Source: Bdellovibrionaceae bacterium UBA2316
Lineage (GTDB): Bacteria; Bdellovibrionota; Bdellovibrionia; Bdellovibrionales; Bdellovibrionaceae
Assembly (NCBI GenBank): GCA_002345205.1
Contig: DDVI01000118.1
Coordinates: 1 to 33,361, forward strand
Direction of reading: 5' to 3'
Length of the DNA: 33,361 nucleotides
The notes under the pieces are model-generated. The model saw nothing but the letters and a program-made list of their open reading frames with translations. It ran no database searches and was not told where the DNA came from. Below, in pieces: positions 8,189-16,941 of the stretch. Positions within the stretch are counted from its first letter, which is position 1. Each line of letters begins with the position of its first letter. A program made the translations under genes and the position numbers.

Positions 8189-9049
8189 ATGATACATTTA
8201 CATGGCAAAGAACATGATCTAGGTGGTGGACTGTTCATTCACCGAATTCTTCCAGATCGCTCCAAGCGAATGGTCGGCCCATTTACATTCCTAGATCATA
8301 TGGGCCCATTAACAACCGAACCGAATCAAAACACAGACGTACGCCCTCATCCTCATATTGGATTATCGACACTGACCTACTTATACGAAGGGCGTATCGT
8401 TCATCGCGATAGCATCGGCGTGACGGCAGAAATTACGCCGGGGGAAGTAAATTGGATGACCGCCGGTCGTGGCATATCGCACTCAGAGCGCGCACATGAA
8501 AGCGAACGCGGTAAAGCCCGCCCGCTGCATGGATTGCAGTTTTGGATTGCGCTACCGGATCATTTAGAAGATTGCGATCCCAGTTTTCAACACTATGAAA
8601 AAAATCAAATTCCGAACCTAGAAACTCAAGAGTGCACTCTTTCATTGGTTGCTGGTCAAGCTTTTGGTATGCGGTCGCCGGTGCAAACATCGTCTCCAAT
8701 GATTTTTGCGGATGGACGCGCTAAAAATGATTTCACATTTGATTTGAAAATTCCCGACTTTGAATTAGCCATCTACATTATCGAAGGATCGGCGAAAATG
8801 GAGTCTTACGAAATTACTAAATTCGAAATGTTAGTTGCTGAAAAAGATCAGCCGCTATCGGTAGAAATTAAAAAGGGAACCCACTTTGTCATCATTGGCG
8901 GCGAACCATTTGTAACTCCACGCTATATGTGGTGGAACCTTGTATCGAGTTCAAAAGAAAAAATTGAAGCCACCAAAAAACTTTGGGAGACACAGCAGTT
9001 CCCAATGGTTCCTGGCGAAACTGAATTCATTCCGTTACCTAAATCATAG
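8189..9049 (+). CDS. Pirin family protein
   Basis: A 286-residue bicupin with the pirin N-terminal metal-binding signature. FLDHMGP is followed by RPHPHIGLSTLTYLYEG, HRDS and EVNWMTAGRGISHSE, which contain the conserved His/His/His/Glu iron site. Pirins are iron proteins with reported quercetinase activity or redox-sensor roles; which applies here is unknown. The frame is open from 8126, but the ATG at 8189 has AAGGA 7 bases upstream and gives the usual MIHLHGKEH start. It is divergent from the old yellow enzyme-like gene, fitting a possible electrophile/redox stress pair. It converges on the fadH-like gene. Confidence 0.9.
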   Translation: MIHLHGKEHDLGGGLFIHRILPDRSKRMVGPFTFLDHMGPLTTEPNQNTDVRPHPHIGLSTLTYLYEGRIVHRDSIGVTAEITPGEVNWMTAGRGISHSERAHESERGKARPLHGLQFWIALPDHLEDCDPSFQHYEKNQIPNLETQECTLSLVAGQAFGMRSPVQTSSPMIFADGRAKNDFTFDLKIPDFELAIYIIEGSAKMESYEITKFEMLVAEKDQPLSVEIKKGTHFVIIGGEPFVTPRYMWWNLVSSSKEKIEATKKLWETQQFPMVPGETEFIPLPKS

Positions 9050-9085
9050 TTGAAGCGGTCAGCCACGAACCTAAGTAAGAACACT

Positions 9086-11128
9086 TCATAGAGTTAAAGC
9101 TAATCTAAAACCTTGCTCGATCGCGCGCTTAGCATCTAGTTCTTGTGCTAAGTCAGCGCCACCAATAATCGATGTTTTCACGTTCGCGGCCAGTAATGGC
9201 GATTCAAGTTCTTTCAATGACTCTTGCCCGGCACAGATCACAACATGATCGACATTTAAAATTTCGGCTTTATCACGAATGCGAATATGTAGTCCCTGAT
9301 CATCGATCTTTTCATAGCTAACAGAGCTTAACATTTTAACACCTTTATCTTTCAGCATCGTGCGATGAATCCAGCCTGTCGTTTTACCAAGGCCCTCCCC
9401 AAGCTTTCCGTCCTTACGCTGAAGCAATGTCACCTGTCGTGGCGGCGTCGGAATATTTCGCTCTACACCCGTCACACCACCGCGTGCTTTGACGGTCATG
9501 TCCATTCCCCAGTACGAAGCAAAGGCTTTAGGATCTTCGCTTAAACTATGATCCGTCTCGGTTAAAAATTCAGCGACGTCAAAGCCAATACCACCTGCAC
9601 CGACAATGGCTACTTTTTTTCCCACAGTTATTTTTCCAGTTAGCACATCCACGTAAGACACTGATTTAGGATGATCGATACCATTGATTTGCGGCACACG
9701 TGGTTTTACACCAGTGGCAAGAACGACGTGATCGAATTTCATATCGATTAATTCGCGTGCATTCACGCGTTTATTTAACTTCATATCAACATTGTAGTGC
9801 TTAAGCATATTAGAAAAATAACGAAGGTTTTCGTAAAATTCTTCTTTGCCCGGAATTTTCTTGGCCATGTTGAACTGCCCGCCAATTTCACTCGCCGAAT
9901 CAAAAACCGTAACATGATGACCACGCTGAGCCGCCGTTGTCGCAAACGACAAACCCGCAGGGCCCGCACCGACGACCGCAATTTTTTTTGGCGTATTGGC
10001 TATCATAATATTTAATTCACTCTCCCGGCACGCCCGAGGGTTAACCAAGCAAGTGGCTTCTTTGCCGCGGAAAATATGATCTAGACACGCTTGATTACAA
10101 CCAATACATGTGTTGATCATATCGGAGTTACCCTGACTCGCTTTCGCCACAAATTCAGGATCGGCTAATAACGGTCTTGCCATCGATACCAAATCCGCAT
10201 GTCCTGCTGCCAGAACCTCTTCTAACTTCTGAGGTGTATTAATGCGATTGGACGTGATCACTGGGATACTGACTTCTTTTTTCAATAAGCCAGTCACGGA
10301 TGAAAAGGTACCACGCGGAACCATCGTCGCGATCGTAGGAATTCTGGCTTCGTGCCAGCCGATCCCCGTGTTGATAATTGTCGCGCCCGCGGCCTGAATG
10401 GCCTTACCAAGCTGAACAACTTCATTCATATCACTGCCATTGTCTACTAGATCAATCATCGACAAACGATAGATAATAATAAAATTGGTTCCAACGGCCG
10501 CGCGTATTCGCTTAACAATTTCAACAGGAAAGCGCATGCGATTTTCATAACTGCCGCCCCATTGATCCGTTCGTTTGTTAGTTTTTGCAGAAATAAATTG
10601 ATTGATTAAGTAACCTTCAGAGCCCATGACTTCCACACCATCGTAGCCCGCTTTTTTTGCCTGACGAGCACAATTCACAAAATCCTTGATGGTTCTCTCT
10701 ACCCCGCCACTAGATAAAGCACGTGGCTTAAACGGCGTAATCGGTGACTTGATCGCGCTTGGTGCGACCGAAAGCGGATGATACGCATAACGACCAGCGT
10801 GCAGAATCTGAAGCGCGATTTTACCGCCCTCTTTGTGAACGGCATCCGTAATGATCTTGTGATTTCTAATTTGCCAGAAATAGGTCAGCTGCGATCCGAA
10901 TGGAGTCAATCGACCAAATAAATTAGGCGAAATCCCGCCGGTTAAAATCAAACCAACGCCACCACGAGCGCGTTCGGCATAATACGCGGCCATGCGGTGA
11001 AAGCCGCCTTTGGCTTCTTCAAGTCCCGTGTGCATGGAACCCATGACTACCCGGTTTTTCAACTCGGTAAAACCCAGGTTCAATGGTGAAAACATGCGCG
11101 GAAAAGAATTATTTTGGGATTGAATCAA
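9086..11128 (-). CDS. fadH: 2,4-dienoyl-CoA reductase (NADPH), FadH-like
   Basis: A 680-residue iron-sulfur flavoenzyme that reduces 2,4-dienoyl-CoA during beta-oxidation of unsaturated fatty acids. An N-terminal OYE-like FMN barrel (LKNRVVMGSMHTGLEE, then a GSEGYLINQF loop) is followed by the 4Fe-4S ligands C341, C344, C348 and C360. A C-terminal FAD/NADPH-binding half begins with a dinucleotide fold (VVGAGPAGLS) and has a second GAGGIG fold. The domain order and length match E. coli FadH. I chose the TTG at 11128 because GGAGG lies 5 bases upstream and only this start leaves enough N-terminus. The ATG at 11095 lacks a ribosome binding site and is the alternative. The GGAGG is part of the terminator stem of the upstream gene. 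Confidence 0.88.
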   Translation of the reverse strand: MIQSQNNSFPRMFSPLNLGFTELKNRVVMGSMHTGLEEAKGGFHRMAAYYAERARGGVGLILTGGISPNLFGRLTPFGSQLTYFWQIRNHKIITDAVHKEGGKIALQILHAGRYAYHPLSVAPSAIKSPITPFKPRALSSGGVERTIKDFVNCARQAKKAGYDGVEVMGSEGYLINQFISAKTNKRTDQWGGSYENRMRFPVEIVKRIRAAVGTNFIIIYRLSMIDLVDNGSDMNEVVQLGKAIQAAGATIINTGIGWHEARIPTIATMVPRGTFSSVTGLLKKEVSIPVITSNRINTPQKLEEVLAAGHADLVSMARPLLADPEFVAKASQGNSDMINTCIGCNQACLDHIFRGKEATCLVNPRACRESELNIMIANTPKKIAVVGAGPAGLSFATTAAQRGHHVTVFDSASEIGGQFNMAKKIPGKEEFYENLRYFSNMLKHYNVDMKLNKRVNARELIDMKFDHVVLATGVKPRVPQINGIDHPKSVSYVDVLTGKITVGKKVAIVGAGGIGFDVAEFLTETDHSLSEDPKAFASYWGMDMTVKARGGVTGVERNIPTPPRQVTLLQRKDGKLGEGLGKTTGWIHRTMLKDKGVKMLSSVSYEKIDDQGLHIRIRDKAEILNVDHVVICAGQESLKELESPLLAANVKTSIIGGADLAQELDAKRAIEQGFRLALTL

Positions 11129-11163
11129 AAAAGCCTCCAAGAATATTTTCTGGGAGGCTTTTT
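11127..11163 (-). terminator. Intrinsic terminator overlapping the fadH ribosome binding site
   Basis: On the minus strand, an 11-bp perfect stem (AAAAAGCCTCC pairing with GGAGGCTTTTT) with a 14-base loop ends in a run of six T. It lies about 45 bases past the stop of the cysteine-repeat lipoprotein gene. The 3' arm contains the GGAGG that serves as the likely ribosome binding site of the fadH-like gene. Confidence 0.8.
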
Positions 11164-11207
11164 AAAAGAGCAACACATTTATTTACAGTCTAAATTACTG
11201 CTAAAAC

Positions 11208-11819
11208 TTACGGACACGTTCGTGTTTGGCCAGTCGTGTACTCGATCAGTGTTTGACCCGAACAACTGTTACCATCGCAACGTTTATAAGAGAACATTCC
11301 ATAGCCAAGGTACTTCATAAAGATACCAGAACATTGGTTAGGATTGTAACCTGAAATTCCCGAGCAGTATGAGTACGGAACCGACATTCCAGAGAAGGAT
11401 TCGATACAATTACCGCCTAAAATTTGGTAGCCTGAGCCTATTGAAGTTTGAGTACATAGATTCTGTGCTACTACGTTGTTATTAACATCTACGCAGTTTA
11501 CACCATTCCAACGATATTGAGAGTTTCCAGATTGGTAAATAGCTGACGTACACAGATTCGTTGATACGACGTTGTTATTAACATCACGGCACGTTACACC
11601 ATCATAACGGTAAGCATTGTTAATCAATACATTCGCACACAAGTTCTGAGCCACTACGGCCTGCGTACCTAAGTCACGGCATGACCCGCTAACATATCCA
11701 TAATTAGTAGCTGCAACAGGAGCCGGATCGCTTCCGCCCTTTTTATCACACGCCACCGCAAGTACAACCAAGCACCCAAGTGCTAGTTTCGCTAAATCTG
11801 TAAGGTTCAGTGTTTTCAT
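11208..11819 (-). CDS. Lipoprotein with four cysteine-framed repeats
   Basis: No known family recognised. The 203-residue product has a lipoprotein signal ending in LAVAC (Cys24). The following Asp25 is the +2 residue that causes inner-membrane retention in E. coli; whether that holds here is unknown. After a short linker come four imperfect repeats of about 30 residues. Each has a Cys in a GxxC context followed 13-14 residues later by a second Cys, mostly as VxxNLC: C47/C61, C77/C90, C109/C122 and C138/C152. The middle repeats share DVNNNVV. A Cys-rich tail (C163, C181, C186, C202) follows. The even Cys number suggests intramolecular disulfides in a periplasmic or surface protein. AGGAG lies 6 bases before the ATG, and a terminator follows, so it is probably monocistronic. 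Confidence 0.75.
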   Translation of the reverse strand: MKTLNLTDLAKLALGCLVVLAVACDKKGGSDPAPVAATNYGYVSGSCRDLGTQAVVAQNLCANVLINNAYRYDGVTCRDVNNNVVSTNLCTSAIYQSGNSQYRWNGVNCVDVNNNVVAQNLCTQTSIGSGYQILGGNCIESFSGMSVPYSYCSGISGYNPNQCSGIFMKYLGYGMFSYKRCDGNSCSGQTLIEYTTGQTRTCP

Positions 11820-11935
11820 TTAATTCTCCTGTTTCTTTACTTAGCTATATTAATACAGCTTTACTGTTTTTTAATGTGTAAAAATATAAGACAGAAGTTA
11901 TTACATTTACGGAACAAGAAAGTGCCGTTTATCGT

Positions 11936-13030
11936 CTATTGATAGGGCGCTGATCTATATAACTCAAGTTCGGGGTCCCATTCTACAAGAGGATTGTCAT
12001 AGATTTTTTTTATTTCAGCCCAAGACAAATCATATTCTAAAACATAGTCCGGATATTTTAATTTTAATTCATAATACGACTTACGCAGATTATACCATGG
12101 CACTTTCGGATTGATATGATGTACAACGTGTAAATTAATATCATTGAATACACGTTCGAAAAAATAAGGCATTCTAAAATTATAGGTTCCTAAAATCTGC
12201 CCACGCAGGGGCGTCCAGCATTTCTCGTCAAAATAAACGGCGTGTTCATGCGAGTGCTGCAACAACGGAATACCGACTGCGGCGACGGCTCCTAATGCCA
12301 ATGGCAACATATGAAAATTTAAATAAAAACTAACCCCACCAAGCCAACAAAATAGTCCCAGATGACTCAGACTTAATACTAAAACAAGGACACTTGAAAA
12401 CAACACTTGGCGCTTTTGACCTTTTTCTAAAGAAATAAAGTGATAATAGCGAGTGAAGAAAAAATAGTTAAAACAGGCCACATAGTAGCCGATGAGCACG
12501 CCCACCGGAGTTGCATAGGCGACGTGGTAGTCCTGCTGTTTCTTTTTATCACTTTTAGCAAACTCCTGGACCGTCATTTTATCTTTTGTCCAAGTCGTAT
12601 CGCGATTCATCGTTTGCGAATACGTATGATGAAAATTATGAGCGATCTTCCAGTTATGAAATCCTATGTGAAAAATACTTAAAATAAAATGGCCCACTAT
12701 TTTATTAGCGACTTTAATTTTAGAAAAACAAAAGTGACCTGCATCATGACCAAGCGTAAATAGGTTCGCATAGCAGCAAAATATTCCAAATGAAACCACA
12801 AGGCTTGCTATATAATGATACCAACTCCAATTAGAAACAGAATATAAGTCTAACGCTAGATACGTTAGACCAACCCAAATCAACACGGCACGAAACAGAA
12901 CGAGCCACGATTTCCATTCCTTGATTTCTGTGTACTCAAGCGGAATCGCCTGAGTGAAATCAGTCCACTTTAATTGACTGGCTTTCAGTTTTTCGCTGAT
13001 TGGACCTAACGGCGGAATGTAGCTTGGCAT
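11936..13030 (-). CDS. Membrane fatty-acid desaturase
   Basis: A 364-residue integral-membrane di-iron desaturase. The three histidine boxes are HDAGH (95-99), HNWKIAHNFHH (125-135, an HxxHH core) and HVVHH (301-305). Hydrophobic pairs at about 45-90 and 175-255 provide the membrane helices. These boxes match front-end/omega-type acyl-lipid desaturases better than the shorter desaturase-like protein at 3.4 kb. It probably introduces double bonds into membrane fatty acids. The FadH-like reductase needed to degrade polyunsaturated chains lies two genes away. No clear ribosome binding site is visible before the ATG at 13030. About 115 AT-rich bases separate its stop from the next gene start. Confidence 0.87.
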   Translation of the reverse strand: MPSYIPPLGPISEKLKASQLKWTDFTQAIPLEYTEIKEWKSWLVLFRAVLIWVGLTYLALDLYSVSNWSWYHYIASLVVSFGIFCCYANLFTLGHDAGHFCFSKIKVANKIVGHFILSIFHIGFHNWKIAHNFHHTYSQTMNRDTTWTKDKMTVQEFAKSDKKKQQDYHVAYATPVGVLIGYYVACFNYFFFTRYYHFISLEKGQKRQVLFSSVLVLVLSLSHLGLFCWLGGVSFYLNFHMLPLALGAVAAVGIPLLQHSHEHAVYFDEKCWTPLRGQILGTYNFRMPYFFERVFNDINLHVVHHINPKVPWYNLRKSYYELKLKYPDYVLEYDLSWAEIKKIYDNPLVEWDPELELYRSAPYQ

Positions 13031-13066
13031 AAACGAATGCTTTCACAATAGATACGGCCAAGCAAT

Positions 13067-13096
13067 AAAAAAAGCCCGTTCATTTCTGAACGGGCC
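13067..13096 (-). terminator. Intrinsic terminator after hpf
   Basis: On the minus strand, GCCCGTTCA pairs with TGAACGGGC around a 4-base loop and is followed by a run of seven T. It lies about 40 bases beyond the hpf stop codon, separating hpf from the desaturase gene downstream. Confidence 0.88.
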
Positions 13097-13136
13097 GTAA
13101 AGGAGCGTCTATGTCGACGGTGAAGATTTAGTTAAT

Positions 13137-13499
13137 TTAGTACTCTCTAACGGCTGCGCGCGCTTCCCGTCGTTGATAACGTCTGTGATCGGCTTTCCGA
13201 GCAGATAGTTCTGCCATTCTTTGTTCTACCACAGAGATAGAATCGCTAATGAGCATAAAAAGATCCCGACCTTCTCTTACAATCTTCTGTGCCGATCGAT
13301 CTTGGCCGGTTTTATAAATAAACTCACACGAAAAAATAGGATGACGATTTGGAGTTCGTGCTCGAATGCTTTCAATATAAACATCCACGGAAGGGTTATG
13401 TGCACGATATTTTTGGAATAGACCCTCTAATTCGCTTTTCACAAAGTTGTTAATAGATTCAGACATCGCTATATTTTTATAGTGAACTTGAATTTTCAT
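13137..13499 (-). CDS. hpf: Ribosome hibernation promoting factor, short form
   Basis: A 120-residue protein of the HPF/RaiA (sigma-54 modulation) family, which binds the 30S decoding region and silences ribosomes during slow growth. The start MKIQVHYKNI and the following helix (SESINNFVKSELEGLFQKY) are typical. So is the beta-alpha-beta-beta-beta-alpha layout, ending in the long helix DLFMLISDSISVVEQRMAEL and a basic tail. There is no C-terminal dimerisation domain, so this is the short form. AGGAGG lies 4 bases before the ATG, an unusually strong site. It is divergent from the LysR-type gene and has its own terminator. In a predator it could act in non-replicating attack cells, which is inference. 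Confidence 0.88.
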   Translation of the reverse strand: MKIQVHYKNIAMSESINNFVKSELEGLFQKYRAHNPSVDVYIESIRARTPNRHPIFSCEFIYKTGQDRSAQKIVREGRDLFMLISDSISVVEQRMAELSARKADHRRYQRREARAAVREY

Positions 13500-13532
13500 T
13501 TTGCCTCCTGTGAAGTCATATTCGCTCTTTTC

Positions 13533-13588
13533 AACACATAAAAAAAATATATAATTTTTATGTTTATCATTTAATTTATAAATGTGTT
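13533..13588. promoter_or_regulatory. Nested inverted repeats between hpf and the LysR-type gene
   Basis: An AT-rich intergenic region holds two nested dyads. ACATAAAAA (13536-13544) pairs with TTTTTATGT (13555-13563), and AACACAT (13533-13539) pairs with ATGTGTT (13582-13588). They sit upstream of both divergent genes, where a LysR-type regulator commonly binds. No promoter can be fixed with confidence. That this is an operator is inference from position and symmetry. Confidence 0.35.
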
Positions 13589-13623
13589 TACTTCTATGTT
13601 ACGCTCAAGTACGTTTAAATTAT

Positions 13624-14472
13624 ATGGTGAACTATAACCACGTTTATTACTTTTATGAGGTCGCGCGATTTAACAGTATTACGAAAGCTGCCGAGCACCT
13701 AAGACTCTCACAACCGTCCTTAAGTATTCAAATCAAGACTTTAGAACAGCAACTCGGATTCAAGTTAATAGAAAAGAAGGGACGCAATATTGCCTTAACG
13801 GACTGGGGGCAAAGACTCTATGCTCAAACTGCGCGCCTTTTTCAAGGTACTAACGAACTCGTGTCTCGCTTCAATGAAAAAGATCACTCTAAAAAATTAC
13901 GTATTGCGGTTTCCTCTAACGTCGAGCCGTCTCTATTTTTAGAAACCGCATTTCAAACAGAGAAAAAAAGAAACTCAAATTTAAAGATAGAGTTATTCCG
14001 AGTAAACTCGTTTGATGATGATGAGACTGAAATATTATCGGTAGCTGACTTGTTAATTACCGATCGCAGACTTTCACAGTTTCGGGACTGGTCACTGTTT
14101 GATGAAATCAACATGCCCGTCAACATGTTTCAATCCCAGGTTCACAAACCTAACGAGAACAACATTATTTTACCCGGCAAAGAAACTATTCTACGTGATG
14201 AAACTGAAGGCTACCTAAGTAGTTTGCCTCGACATAACTATCGACCGGTTATTGAGTCTGACTTTATCTCTTCGGTAATCCGCTCTGTGATTGATGGCTA
14301 TGGCATTGCTTTTTTACCGATCTCTTATATGAACGAGCCCATGGAGCAAGGCCTTGTGATACGCTCTGGTCCCAAGAAAGGCTTCTGGCAACACTCTCTT
14401 TATATATATTGGAAGAATCAAGAAACGTGGTCTACCTGGCTCAATACGTTTATAAACAACGTTCAAGAGTAA
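13624..14472 (+). CDS. LysR-type transcriptional regulator, NhaR-like
   Basis: A 282-residue LysR-family regulator. The N-terminal winged helix-turn-helix begins MVNYNHVYYFYEVAR and continues with SITKAAEHLRLSQPSLS and IKTLEQQLGFKLIEK, close to the start of NhaR. The effector-binding region follows from about residue 90. NhaR in E. coli responds to sodium and activates nhaA, but no antiporter gene is seen here, so the ligand and targets are open. The frame is open from 13582, but the ATG at 13624 gives the canonical family start. No ribosome binding site is visible there, so a leaderless message is possible. The gene is divergent from hpf. Confidence 0.85.
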   Translation: MVNYNHVYYFYEVARFNSITKAAEHLRLSQPSLSIQIKTLEQQLGFKLIEKKGRNIALTDWGQRLYAQTARLFQGTNELVSRFNEKDHSKKLRIAVSSNVEPSLFLETAFQTEKKRNSNLKIELFRVNSFDDDETEILSVADLLITDRRLSQFRDWSLFDEINMPVNMFQSQVHKPNENNIILPGKETILRDETEGYLSSLPRHNYRPVIESDFISSVIRSVIDGYGIAFLPISYMNEPMEQGLVIRSGPKKGFWQHSLYIYWKNQETWSTWLNTFINNVQE

Positions 14473-14627
14473 ATACTTTGATTGTCGCAGCGTCGGCCTT
14501 TTTCGTCATTTAGTAGCAAAAACTCAATACTTATAAGGCTTTGGAGTCGACGAGGACCTTTTAAAATGCGTTAGAGATTGGTCTTGCGATAGCGGCGTGG
14601 ACCGCAATTTGTAATTTAAAAGAATCT

Positions 14628-15953
14628 ATGAAAACACTTACTAAAACTACACTACTATCTGTTGCACTCACTATCACCATTGCTAGCTCTGCCTTTGCGG
14701 GATCATCCGCATGTTTAAGCGTCTATTCAAAACACACGATTCCAGTCGCTAAGACCAAGATTGAAAGTGTTAAACTTAATGTCTGGGATCTAAATCATGA
14801 ACTTGGAAAAGCAAAAGAGGTTGCGATACCGGCGCGCTGGAAAAGCATGGTTGAAAACAATAACCATGTTGAATATCGCTACACCGAAAAAACGTTCGAG
14901 CGTCAAACGATTCAAGGCACTAAATATACCGTCAGCTATCATGTGGTTGAACCGGCAAACGGTAAGTATAAATCTACTATCGTTTTACAACATGGATTTG
15001 CAGAATCTGCGATCTATTTTAAAACGATGACCAAAGTCCTTGTGACGATGGGTTTTAGAGTGATCGGCATGGACGGAGCCAATGCGGGCCATACATTATT
15101 ACGCACCTTACAAACCAGAAAACGACATTTAAGATCCCCAAGCCCCGTTGAAGATGGACTTGCCCTAGCGGAAGTTATTAGACTAGAAATTCCAAAGCCT
15201 GAAAAATTCATTATTTTAGGACACTCGCGTGGCTTTGCGGTTTCATCGTTAGCTCTAGCTACTGGCTTATTTGACAATCAATTGATTCAACATATTTCAT
15301 CTAATGGCTACGATAGTTGGAAAGTTGATTCAATGGTTGATAAGCAGGTTTATAACCCATTCATCCTAATTCCGGGGGTAGGCCAGTTTTTAGAAACATT
15401 TGCGGTCCAACTACGTAATATTATCAGACGCCAAACAAATCGCGTTGCCGATCCTCTTTTACGTAACACTGTAAACAATCACCAGGTGATGAAAACAAAA
15501 CAAGAAGTTGGTATCGAACTGAGTGAAGAGGTTACCCGCATGTTCTTAACCGAAGTGACAATGGAAATTGCGGAAGGCCTAAAAGGTGCTGATATCAGTC
15601 GCCATGGCTATGATAATTTACCGCTTTACGACGTGACTTTAGATCTAGCCAGTTTCGATAATGGATTTGGTTTAGTGAACCCAAAGGCACGAATCAAAAT
15701 CAAACATCTTTCGAAATCGGTAAAAGAAAAAACGACGATGGTATTCGGTGATTCTGATAAATTAATTACTCCGGTGGATTCAAAACCAATTATAGACTCT
15801 ATTACATCGAAACCGATCATGCTAAAAACAGATGAGGAAACTGGAATTGCGGCAACCCACTTCCTACCCAACGAAAGACCGTTTGATTTAATAGAAGTGA
15901 TTCTTAACGCCTACAAATATGAACGCGCGCAAGCAATCAATGCTAATCCATAA
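14628..15953 (+). CDS. Secreted alpha/beta hydrolase
   Basis: A 441-residue exported hydrolase. A signal peptide (MKTLTKTTLL, hydrophobic core, AFA near residue 24) is followed by an alpha/beta hydrolase fold. The oxyanion-hole region is LQHGFAES (120-127). The nucleophile elbow GHSRG gives Ser200. FGDSDKLITP near 375-385 supplies the likely acid, and THFLP near 412-416 the likely histidine. The substrate may be an ester or lipid and cannot be deduced. About 155 bases without a clear gene precede it. It ends 80 bases before the DUF808 gene, which has its own promoter. Confidence 0.8.
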   Translation: MKTLTKTTLLSVALTITIASSAFAGSSACLSVYSKHTIPVAKTKIESVKLNVWDLNHELGKAKEVAIPARWKSMVENNNHVEYRYTEKTFERQTIQGTKYTVSYHVVEPANGKYKSTIVLQHGFAESAIYFKTMTKVLVTMGFRVIGMDGANAGHTLLRTLQTRKRHLRSPSPVEDGLALAEVIRLEIPKPEKFIILGHSRGFAVSSLALATGLFDNQLIQHISSNGYDSWKVDSMVDKQVYNPFILIPGVGQFLETFAVQLRNIIRRQTNRVADPLLRNTVNNHQVMKTKQEVGIELSEEVTRMFLTEVTMEIAEGLKGADISRHGYDNLPLYDVTLDLASFDNGFGLVNPKARIKIKHLSKSVKEKTTMVFGDSDKLITPVDSKPIIDSITSKPIMLKTDEETGIAATHFLPNERPFDLIEVILNAYKYERAQAINANP

Positions 15954-15983
15954 AGCATATCGTTAAATCTGATTAGATTTTCC

Positions 15984-16011
15984 TTGAAGCCATGACCGCC
16001 CTTGCTATGAT
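15984..16011 (+). promoter_or_regulatory. Sigma-70-type promoter for the DUF808 gene
   Basis: TTGAAG (15984-15989), a 16-base spacer and TATGAT (16006-16011). TG one base upstream of the -10 makes it an extended -10. Transcription would start near 16018, just before the AAAGGAAGG ribosome binding site (16022-16030). Four and five of six consensus positions match. Confidence 0.6.
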
Positions 16012-16032
16012 CGAAACCAGTAAAGGAAGGTT

Positions 16033-16941
16033 ATGGCTGGTTCAAGTTTACTTACACTACTCGATGATATTGCAACAATTTTGGATGACGTTTCCGTTTT
16101 AACAAAAGTCGCGGCAAAGAAAACTTCAGGCGTATTAGGTGATGACTTAGCACTGAATGCGCAGCAAGTAATCGGCGTTAAAGCCGATCGTGAACTTCCT
16201 ATCGTATGGGCGGTCTGCAAAGGCTCACTGATCAACAAAGTGATTTTAGTTCCACTGGCCTTAATCATCAGCGTCTTTATGCCTTCATTGATTACGCCAC
16301 TCTTGATGGTGGGCGGCGCCTACTTATGCTTTGAAGGTTTTGAAAAAGTTTGGCACGTTATTTTTCATTCAAAAGAAGACGACAAAAAGCACGACGATCA
16401 ACATCGTGAACATTTAGCGATGACTCCTGAAAAAATGCTGGAAATGGAAAAAGATAAAATCAAAGGTGCTGTACGCACTGATTTTATTTTATCTGCGGAA
16501 ATCATCGCCATCACATTAGGAACTGTGCAGGAATCTAGCTTAACCTTTCAAGCGGCGGTATTAAGCGGTATCGCACTCTTGATGACAGTGGGTGTTTACG
16601 GCTTTGTAGCCCTGATTGTAAAACTTGATGATATGGGTCTATACCTCGTTACAAATGCCAATGGTTCAACTGTAAAAACTGGTTTTGGTAATGGCCTATT
16701 GAAATTTGCGCCTAAACTGATGAAATTTTTGTCGGTGGCGGGAACAGCAGCGATGTTCTTGGTCGGTGGCGGAATTTTCCACCATGGCTTACCTTGGCTG
16801 CATCATCTGTCAGAATCATTTGCTTCAAATGTATGGATTAACACTCTTTTTGATGCCATCGTTGGCGTCGCTGTTGGTTTTATTTGTTTCTTGGTGGTGA
16901 CCGGCGTTCAGAAGATTCGCGGGCAACCACAAGCAGCTTAA
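16033..16941 (+). CDS. yedI: DUF808 (YedI-like) inner-membrane protein
   Basis: A 302-residue polytopic membrane protein of the DUF808/YedI family. The characteristic N-terminus MAGSSLLTLLDDIATILDDV and the KVAAKKTSGVLGDDLALNAQQV block are directly recognisable. A KADRELPIVWAVCKGS loop and five to six hydrophobic segments follow. A charged, His-rich cytoplasmic stretch (about 117-155) sits in the middle. The molecular function of the family is not established; members have been proposed to be transporters or repair-associated. AAAGGAAGG precedes the ATG. The gene appears monocistronic. Confidence 0.9.
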   Translation: MAGSSLLTLLDDIATILDDVSVLTKVAAKKTSGVLGDDLALNAQQVIGVKADRELPIVWAVCKGSLINKVILVPLALIISVFMPSLITPLLMVGGAYLCFEGFEKVWHVIFHSKEDDKKHDDQHREHLAMTPEKMLEMEKDKIKGAVRTDFILSAEIIAITLGTVQESSLTFQAAVLSGIALLMTVGVYGFVALIVKLDDMGLYLVTNANGSTVKTGFGNGLLKFAPKLMKFLSVAGTAAMFLVGGGIFHHGLPWLHHLSESFASNVWINTLFDAIVGVAVGFICFLVVTGVQKIRGQPQAA

